The notes under the pieces were generated by a model that saw only the letters and a program-made list of their open reading frames with translations, did no database searches and was not told where the DNA came from. Below are positions 63,762-64,000 of a stretch of 64,000 nucleotides of DNA, piece after piece. Location of the stretch: the NCBI RefSeq assembly GCF_024972735.1, contig NZ_CP087723.1, positions 2,418,001 through 2,482,000 on the forward strand. Reading direction: 5' to 3'. Source of the DNA: Halalkaliarchaeum sp. AArc-CO (GTDB lineage Archaea; Halobacteriota; Halobacteria; Halobacteriales; Haloferacaceae). A program made the position numbers and the translations under genes. Numbering within the stretch: position 1 is the first letter of the stretch; each line of letters begins with the position of its first letter.

Positions 63762-64000
63762 TCAGAACAGGCCGGGGAACAGGATGTAGCTGAACAGCAT
63801 CGTCAGGATGCCCACCATCAGCGCGTAGTAGAACAGCGGGATCAGGTTGAGCCGCATCACGCGACCCTCCTGCCCGACGAGGCCGACGGTCGCCAGCGCG
63901 GCGACCACGTTGTGGATCGCCACGAGGTTCCCGATCGCGCCCCCGACCGCCTGCGCGCCGACGATGATCTGCGTCGAGATGCCCAGTTCCTGTGCGGCCG
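63762..64000 (-). CDS. lctP: L-lactate permease LctP-family, C-terminal part (cut by window edge)
   Basis: Reading leftwards from 64000 gives 79 codons and a TGA at 63764-63762. The peptide includes QIIVGAQAVGGAIGNLVAIH, then NVVAALATVGLVGQEGRVMR, and ends FSYILFPGLF. The VGGAxGN...IHNVVAAxATVGL pattern is the C-terminal signature of lactate permeases. It imports lactate or glycolate. The gene starts outside the window. Confidence 0.85.
   Translation of the reverse strand, partial: AAQELGISTQIIVGAQAVGGAIGNLVAIHNVVAALATVGLVGQEGRVMRLNLIPLFYYALMVGILTMLFSYILFPGLF

Overview
The window is chromosomal DNA from a haloarchaeon (class Halobacteria). The evidence is high GC in genes against AT-rich promoters, strongly acidic proteins, Tat-type lipoprotein signals (twin Arg plus lipobox Cys), many leaderless genes with a TATA box about 26 nt before the ATG, and archaeal information genes (SecY, eL19, eL32, eS4, Rnp1, Top6AB, thermosome, Trm1). 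I cannot name the genus with confidence.

Layout. 1-168: start of a tungsten aldehyde ferredoxin oxidoreductase, cut by the window edge. 274-7199: a methylated-amine uptake and catabolism region with a BCCT transporter, a non-pyrrolysine MttB-family methyltransferase, an FAD amine oxidase, an AT-rich spacer with two palindromes, a 43-residue membrane peptide and a sodium:solute symporter. 7215-13275: a phosphate operon on the minus strand (pstS-pstC-pstA-pstB-phoU-AbrB/PhoU fusion) followed by an ArsC-type arsenate reductase. 13569-15056: cysteine synthase and a secreted fasciclin protein. 15214-22546: two complete zinc/manganese-type ABC transporters (znuABC twice) with a secreted His/Asp-repeat lipoprotein between them. 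23013-24395: a lone AAA ATPase/DUF234 gene. 24454-38924: the S10-spc-type ribosomal superoperon, read right to left from a SPOUT RNA methyltransferase through uL3 to SecY, ended by a stem-loop.

The right half holds an MFS transporter, an IS200/IS605-like end remnant, tRNA-Gly(GCC) with a tandem array of about 171 bp carrying copies of the tRNA 3' end, a tungstate ABC transporter (tupABC) with a ModE-like regulator, an amidohydrolase, trm1, phosphoglycolate phosphatase, a histidine kinase, thermosome, a hydrolase, a CDGSH protein, topoisomerase VI A and B, a ZIP transporter, an HD phosphohydrolase, MFS and DMT exporters, and a D-lactate/glycolate dehydrogenase facing the 3' end of an L-lactate permease.

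Themes. Metals recur: the window has tungstate uptake plus a tungsten enzyme, and two zinc ABC systems, a candidate zinc-buffering lipoprotein and a ZIP carrier. The least explained items are the tRNA-Gly-derived repeat array, an 83-bp repeat present twice that begins exactly at the stop codon of two unrelated genes, the His/Asp-repeat lipoprotein, a beta-rich insertion in one ZnuA, and a duplicated helical insertion in Top6B. All function calls rest on reading the sequence; no database search was run.
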